A DNA stretch of 10,651 nt from an uncultured Lachnospiraceae bacterium (GTDB taxonomy: Bacteria; Bacillota; Clostridia; Lachnospirales; Lachnospiraceae), in NCBI GenBank assembly GCA_947174725.1, contig CAMWKA010000035.1, forward strand, positions 1-10,651, in the 5' to 3' direction. Positions 8,162 through 10,651 of this stretch are shown piece by piece. The position numbers and the translations under genes were made by a program. Numbering within the stretch: position 1 is the first letter of the stretch; each line of letters opens with the position of its first letter. The notes under the pieces are model-generated. The model was not told the DNA's origin. It was given only the letters and a program-made list of their open reading frames with translations, and searched no databases.

Positions 8162-8259
8162 AACAAGAGAGCCAATGGCTAGAGTACACCTAGCCGCCGG
8201 CAGAATAAGTGATACAAAAAGTAGCGCCTTATCTTGCTGGGACGAGGGCGCTACTTTTT
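8162..8259 (+). ncRNA. predicted type I antitoxin RNA, convergent to the holin-like toxin
   Basis: Bounded by a near-consensus promoter and an intrinsic terminator. Its last ~44 nt (8216-8259) are complementary to the 3' end of the toxin mRNA, covering the last two lysine codons and stop. Convergent 3'-overlapping RNAs are the arrangement of TxpA/RatA and BsrG/SR4 in Bacillus. Near its 5' end it carries a small hairpin GGCTAG (8177-8182)/CTAGCC (8190-8195) with a 7-nt loop. Its leader shares GAGCCAATGG and AGCCGCCGG with the toxin mRNA leader in the same sense. An open frame starting ATG 8175 (30 codons, running past the terminator) has no ribosome site and is not believed. Both 5' end and role are inferred. 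Confidence 0.65.
8216..8259. terminator. bidirectional intrinsic terminator shared by toxin mRNA and antisense RNA
   Basis: A perfect 13-bp inverted repeat: AAAAAGTAGCGCC (8216-8228) and GGCGCTACTTTTT (8247-8259), with an 18-base loop. A run of five U follows the GC-rich stem in both directions. The toxin stop codon and last lysine codons lie inside the stem, which is typical of compact type I toxin genes. Confidence 0.9.
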
Positions 8260-8337
8260 GCGTTTAATGTAGATAACAAGTGTAACTACAGCGCAAAGCA
8301 TAATTACAAAACTGAAAAGATCAGAGTATGTAACCAT
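8251..8337 (-). CDS. small hydrophobic holin-like toxin, type I toxin-antitoxin (28 aa)
   Basis: Too short for usual gene-finding cut-offs. It reads MVTYSDLFSF, then a single hydrophobic segment (VIMLCAVVTLVIYI, about residues 11-24), then KRKK-stop. N-terminal MVTYSDLF, one membrane helix and a basic tail match the 'putative holin-like toxin' peptides of Firmicutes, which are presumed to act at the membrane when over-produced. AAAGGGG (rc of 8349-8355) lies about 9-10 bases before the ATG. A candidate promoter at 8407-8435 and the terminator at 8216-8259 give a ~185-nt mRNA. A leader arm (rc of 8369-8375) can pair with bases just after the ribosome site (rc of 8342-8348), leaving that site in a 20-nt loop, so translation may be damped in cis. 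Its 3' end overlaps the plus-strand RNA. Toxicity is inferred from family and layout. Confidence 0.8.
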   Translation of the reverse strand: MVTYSDLFSFVIMLCAVVTLVIYIKRKK

Positions 8338-8406
8338 TGGCACCAGCCCCTTTCTATTAAAGTCCGGCGGCTGACATATCGCCCCATTGGCTCCCTGGTT
8401 AAATAT

Positions 8407-8435
8407 ATTATGTAGCCTTCATTAAGAGAATTCAG
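8407..8435 (-). promoter_or_regulatory. promoter of holin-like toxin mRNA
   Basis: On the minus strand: CTGAAT (8435-8430), 17-base spacer, CATAAT (8412-8407). The -35 is weak, the -10 good. The 13-base gap from the -10 to the shared GAGCCAATGG box is identical to that of the convergent promoter at 8127-8155, which supports the assignment. A weaker promoter for the toxin than for the antisense RNA fits type I control. Confidence 0.55.
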
Positions 8436-8466
8436 CTCATCTTTATCCAACTAATTGAAATTTGTA

Positions 8467-8802
8467 TTAATTATTATTTTTTTCGGTTTTCAAAAATTTC
8501 GCATATGAGATGAGTCGTTCTAGCTGGTCAGGGGGAAGGCTTTGCGAGAGCGTTACTAAATAGTTGATATCTGAATTGGAATCTTTTCTTGGATCTCCCA
8601 TTTCATCCCAACCCATAAGATAAGGAACGCTGCATTTTAGAACATTAGCCAGGGGTTCCATAATGTTAGTTGGCAATTTTTCAATTTCTTTGCTTTCGTA
8701 TCTATAAATCGTCGCTCTGGATACATGGAGCGCCTTGGCGACTTCATCGGCGGATAAACCAAGTTCTTTACGTCTTTTCTTGATACGTTCATAAATCTCC
8801 AT
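8467..8802 (-). CDS. XRE/Cro-CI family transcriptional regulator
   Basis: 111 residues. Residues 1-65 form a classic helix-turn-helix of the Cro/CI type: ERIKKRRKELGLSADEVAKALHVSRATIYRYE, with helices 2-3 at about 16-36, ending in YLMGW, a common tail of phage-like XRE domains. The last ~40 residues are polar and helical, likely for dimerisation; there is no peptidase domain. The start is fixed by a perfect AAGGAGG (rc of 8811-8817) 8 bases before ATG. It is divergent from the Panacea operon, and its promoter overlaps one of three palindromes in the shared intergenic region, so it probably represses itself and perhaps the toxin operon. Downstream on the same strand lies the holin-like toxin mRNA; no terminator is obvious between them, so read-through is possible. 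Confidence 0.9.
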   Translation of the reverse strand: MEIYERIKKRRKELGLSADEVAKALHVSRATIYRYESKEIEKLPTNIMEPLANVLKCSVPYLMGWDEMGDPRKDSNSDINYLVTLSQSLPPDQLERLISYAKFLKTEKNNN

Positions 8803-8826
8803 TGCGAAGACCTCCTTGTAAAAGAG

Positions 8827-8855
8827 ATCATACTACAATAGTCGCATAAATGCAA
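8827..8855 (-). promoter_or_regulatory. candidate promoter of the XRE regulator
   Basis: On the minus strand: TTGCAT (8855-8850), 17-base spacer, TATGAT (8832-8827). The -35 lies inside the palindrome at 8842-8855, so binding there would block transcription (negative autoregulation). Confidence 0.55.
8842..8855. promoter_or_regulatory. operator-like palindrome O1
   Basis: TCGCATAAATGCAA fits the pattern TCGCAT-NN-ATGCGA with 11 of 12 arm positions. It overlaps the -35 of the XRE promoter. Probable binding site of the adjacent XRE protein (inference). Confidence 0.5.
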
Positions 8856-8871
8856 TAAATATAAAAAATAT

Positions 8872-8885
8872 TCTCAAAAATGCGA
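8872..8885. promoter_or_regulatory. operator-like palindrome O2
   Basis: TCTCAAAAATGCGA has one perfect ATGCGA half-site and a 4-of-6 left half. It lies 9 bases upstream of the plus-strand -35 at 8894. Confidence 0.4.
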
Positions 8886-8893
8886 AAATTATA

Positions 8894-8922
8894 TTGACTT
8901 AAAAAATATACTGTGTTATTTT
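8894..8922 (+). promoter_or_regulatory. promoter of the Panacea antitoxin/toxin operon
   Basis: TTGACT (8894-8899), 17-base spacer, TATTTT (8917-8922) with an upstream TGT giving an extended -10. Predicted start near 8929, about 150 bases before the first ATG. A consensus TATAAT at 8932-8937 lies downstream but has no fitting -35; it could be an alternative -10. Confidence 0.55.
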
Positions 8923-8936
8923 CAAAACATATATAA

Positions 8937-8949
8937 TCGCATTTTGCGA
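8937..8949. promoter_or_regulatory. operator-like palindrome O3
   Basis: TCGCATTTTGCGA is a palindrome with 5-bp perfect arms (TCGCA/TGCGA). It sits just after the predicted transcription start of the plus-strand operon and abuts the TATAAT at 8932-8937, where a bound repressor would block initiation or escape. Same half-site as O1 and O2, with one base less between the arms. Confidence 0.5.
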
Positions 8950-8993
8950 CGAAGAAAGCAACATATGACTTTTAAATCTGGCGTTTTGCCTGA

Positions 8994-9015
8994 TATGGTT
9001 CTTTCAGAAACCATA
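8994..9015 (+). other. small leader hairpin before the Panacea gene
   Basis: TATGGTT (8994-9000) and AACCATA (9009-9015) form a 7-bp stem with an 8-base loop in the long leader of the operon. No T-run follows, so it is not a terminator; possible mRNA stability or processing element. The rest of 8950-9063 shows nothing I can name. Confidence 0.35.
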
Positions 9016-9082
9016 ATTTACCATGAGTTAATGTGAAATAATGCGCTGTATTTTTGATAACAGAAGGAGGAAGCAGTAATAT

Positions 9083-9706
9083 ATGATAAATGCAAAAGAG
9101 GCGGCAAAGTGGTTTATCTACCGCAATCCGGAACTTGCGTCCGGATATATTGATGAGAATACCAAGATCAATAAATTGTTGTATTTTTCTAATTTAATGC
9201 ATTATTGCGTAGATCATAAGGTTTTGTTTGATGAAGAGTTTGTCGCTTTTCCCAACGGACCGGTGATATTCAGTGTTTATCGGGATTACCGGTATCATGG
9301 ACTGAATCTCCTGCCGCGGCAGAGTCCACGGATCGAAGGCATGCCGGGACAGATTCTTGATATCATCAATTTTATTTATGGCGATCTATCTGTCGATCAG
9401 CTTGTCAGGGAGTCGCATACACATTCGTTGTGGAGGAATGTGCGGCATCTGATCCCGGGAAATCCGGGAATTGATTTTTCCAAAGTGGAGCCGGAGCTTG
9501 CGGAATATAACAGGGCATTATACAGAACATATGCGGAGATGGATTTTTCTGCTCTGGTAAAGGAGAAAATATGCGGTAATATCTATTATTATTTAAAGGA
9601 TTCCTTTGTCATGACAGATAATATTGTGGAGAATCTGTCGCAGCTTGGGAGATACGGGGAACCCAGATTCCTTGAATATATCGACGGAGAGTTGGTGATT
9701 TCTTAA
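9083..9706 (+). CDS. Panacea-domain (DUF4065/SocA-like) antitoxin
   Basis: 207 residues. The segment KINKLLYFSNLMHYCVDHKV at about residues 28-47, followed by LFDEEFVAFPNGPVIFSVYRDYR, is the core of the Panacea (formerly DUF4065, SocA/GepA-like) domain: a KLLY-type helix, then a 'G-K-LFDE-x-A-x-x-x-GPV-x-x-VY' pattern. Panacea proteins serve as antitoxins that neutralise many unrelated toxin folds encoded beside them, usually by direct binding; older work links the domain to proteolytic adaptor function (SocA). The start has AAGGAGG (9064-9070) 12 bases upstream, somewhat long. The stop overlaps the next start by one base (TAATG at 9704-9708), indicating translational coupling with the probable toxin. 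Antitoxin first, toxin second is the usual type II order. Confidence 0.85.
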   Translation: MINAKEAAKWFIYRNPELASGYIDENTKINKLLYFSNLMHYCVDHKVLFDEEFVAFPNGPVIFSVYRDYRYHGLNLLPRQSPRIEGMPGQILDIINFIYGDLSVDQLVRESHTHSLWRNVRHLIPGNPGIDFSKVEPELAEYNRALYRTYAEMDFSALVKEKICGNIYYYLKDSFVMTDNIVENLSQLGRYGEPRFLEYIDGELVIS

Positions 9707-10149
9707 TGAAGGATGTAATGATCGCTTTTTTATATTTTCCGAACGACCCAAGCCATAATGGCGCGGCGCATCAGATGTATGTGACGGAACATACGGATGG
9801 GATATTAAAATTTTATTCCATTTCCTCCATTCTTGGGAAGGAACGGCGGGTTTATGGAGAGGATGGCAGCCGGTACGCAGTGATTCTGCCGCCGGAGCAC
9901 AGACGCAATGGTTTTCGCGTGCCGTCTTTTATTGACTGCAGTAAGATGTACCAGATCGTGATCGAACGTCCCATTGATCTGTCAACTTTAACGCAGAGGA
10001 CGCTGGCTCCTGAATTAAAACAGCGTATAGAATCTAAGATCGTGGAAATGAAGAAAATGGGGAAGCATATGATTTTTCGCATTAATGAAAAAGATTTTCG
10101 GGCATGGAATCCAAGAGTATGCTATAATCATAATATTGGTTCTTATTAA
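9706..10149 (+). CDS. probable PemK/MazF-like toxin partnered with Panacea antitoxin
   Basis: 147 residues. No family is certain by eye. The stretch VPSFIDCSKMYQIVIERP (about 72-89) followed by RTLAPELKQRIESKI (98-112) resembles the C-terminal half of PemK/MazF-type endoribonucleases, where a 'xxSxVDCSxIxTI' strand and a 'LSPELxxxI' helix follow each other; the N-terminal part (AHQMYVTEHTDG... ILGKERRVY) could be the preceding beta strands. If right, it would cleave RNA and be held inactive by the Panacea protein. Context supports a toxin: 1-base overlap with the antitoxin, suitable size, basic C-terminus. The ribosome site is weak (GGAG about 15 bases upstream), consistent with dependence on translation of the antitoxin. 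Alternative: an unrelated toxin fold, since Panacea partners are very diverse. Confidence 0.6.
   Translation: MKDVMIAFLYFPNDPSHNGAAHQMYVTEHTDGILKFYSISSILGKERRVYGEDGSRYAVILPPEHRRNGFRVPSFIDCSKMYQIVIERPIDLSTLTQRTLAPELKQRIESKIVEMKKMGKHMIFRINEKDFRAWNPRVCYNHNIGSY
10120..10128 (+). promoter_or_regulatory. extended -10 candidate promoter before the DUF554 gene
   Basis: TGC-TATAAT (TG at 10120-10121, TATAAT 10123-10128) lies inside the last codons of the toxin gene. No convincing -35 exists, but a TGn-TATAAT can suffice. It would give the DUF554 gene a start near 10135, independent of the toxin operon. Confidence 0.4.
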
Positions 10150-10188
10150 AAAGGAAACTTGGAGAACAGAAGGGAGAAAAGGGGTGTC

Positions 10189-10651
10189 ATGCGTGGCATG
10201 GGGACGGTGATCAATGTTGCGGCAGTGGTTCTTGGCGGATTGATCGGATTGTTATTCGGAAAGAAACTTAAGGCGCAGTTTCAGGAGACGCTGATTGGCG
10301 CGATAGGGGTATGCATTTTATTTATTGGGATTGCAGGCGCAATGGAGGAAATGCTGACGGTTCGTGAGACTGGTCTGCAGAGCGGCGGCACCATGGTGTT
10401 GATCGGAAGTATGGCGCTGGGATCGATCATCGGTGAATTGCTGAATATAGAAGGGCTTCTAGAGCGGTTTGGAGGCTGGCTGAAGATCAAGGCAAGAAGT
10501 GAGGGCGATGCAGGTTTTGTAGAGGGATTTGTAACAGCTTCTCTGACAATCTGTATTGGGGCTATGGCTGTGGTAGGCGCAATTCAGGATAGCCTTCAGG
10601 GTGATTGTTCCATTCTTGTGGCGAAGGCGGTTCTTGACATGATGATTATCA
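10189..10651 (+). CDS. DUF554 (YqgA-like) membrane protein, 3' end outside window
   Basis: 154 codons are visible and the frame is open at the right edge. MGTVINVAAVVLGGLIGLLFGKKL is the typical DUF554 opening; further on come IGAIGVCILFIGIAGAM, MVLIGSMALGSIIGELL(N) and FVTASLTICIGAMAVVGAIQDSLQGD, the conserved core of the family with its 'CIGAMAVVGAIQDGL' signature. It is an integral membrane protein with several hydrophobic helices; function is unknown, with transport sometimes suggested. ATG 10189 follows AAGGGG (10179-10184) closely; ATG 10198 is an equally family-like start. It begins 39 bases after the toxin gene with no terminator between, so partial co-transcription is possible although a functional link to the toxin-antitoxin operon is not suggested. 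Confidence 0.9.
   Translation, partial: MRGMGTVINVAAVVLGGLIGLLFGKKLKAQFQETLIGAIGVCILFIGIAGAMEEMLTVRETGLQSGGTMVLIGSMALGSIIGELLNIEGLLERFGGWLKIKARSEGDAGFVEGFVTASLTICIGAMAVVGAIQDSLQGDCSILVAKAVLDMMII

Larger units (their letters stand above)
8150..8412. repeat. imperfect inverted repeat: duplicated promoter/leader bracketing the type I locus
   Basis: Left arm 8150-8200 and right arm 8364-8412 (reverse complement) align over about 50 bases: -10 box ATAAT, TTAAC, GAGCCAATGG (8169-8178 and 8384-8393) and AGCCGCCGG (8192-8200 and 8364-8372). Between the two conserved blocks the arms differ (13 versus 11 bases). Because the arms are inverted, both convergent RNAs begin with the same leader sequence. 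Confidence 0.8.

Noticed and set aside
7980..8267. 95-codon plus-strand open frame
   Set aside because: It reads through the tRNA-Ala gene and the antisense RNA; its sequence is explained by those RNA genes.
8209..8415. 68-codon plus-strand open frame
   Set aside because: It is antisense to the holin-like toxin and crosses the strong terminator.

Overview
The window looks like chromosomal DNA of a Firmicute, most likely a Lachnospiraceae-type Clostridium relative. This is an inference from moderate GC, strong AAGGAGG-type ribosome sites, single-chain PurL, a Lachnospiraceae-style YhaN-like ATPase and a DUF554 protein; no species is claimed.

Left part (1-3823): the 3' nine-tenths of purL (purine synthesis, open at the left edge), then about 490 bases without a gene. 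That gap is filled with nested palindromic repeats: an 81-base imperfect hairpin, a 99-base hairpin with a perfect 24-bp stem, and a 201-base element that looks like the first repeat with a GC-rich hairpin inserted. Ends matching AGGTAATTGYGAAA bracket positions 3424-3788, so this is a candidate non-autonomous (MITE-like) element.

Centre (3824-8083): a two-gene DNA-repair-type unit, an SbcD/Mre11-like phosphoesterase followed by a large Rad50/SbcC-like ATPase with two membrane segments between coiled coils, as in Bacillus YhaO/YhaN. A tRNA-Ala(CGC) gene with its own good promoter follows.

Right part (8084-10149): two apparent toxin-antitoxin loci side by side. The first is a type I-like locus missed by length-filtered gene finding: a 28-residue hydrophobic holin-like toxin on the minus strand and a convergent ~98-nt plus-strand RNA, meeting at one bidirectional terminator. 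The promoter and leader of the two RNAs are inverted copies of each other with identical -10-to-box spacing. The second is a divergent regulatory unit: an XRE repressor on the minus strand, an intergenic region with three TCGCAT/ATGCGA operator-like palindromes, and a plus-strand operon of a Panacea-domain (DUF4065/SocA-like) antitoxin and a probable PemK/MazF-like toxin with 1-nt overlap.

Right edge (10189-10651): the start of a DUF554 membrane protein, cut by the window. The most interesting signal is the inverted-duplicate type I locus, followed by the Panacea operon with its candidate operators and the repeat cluster.
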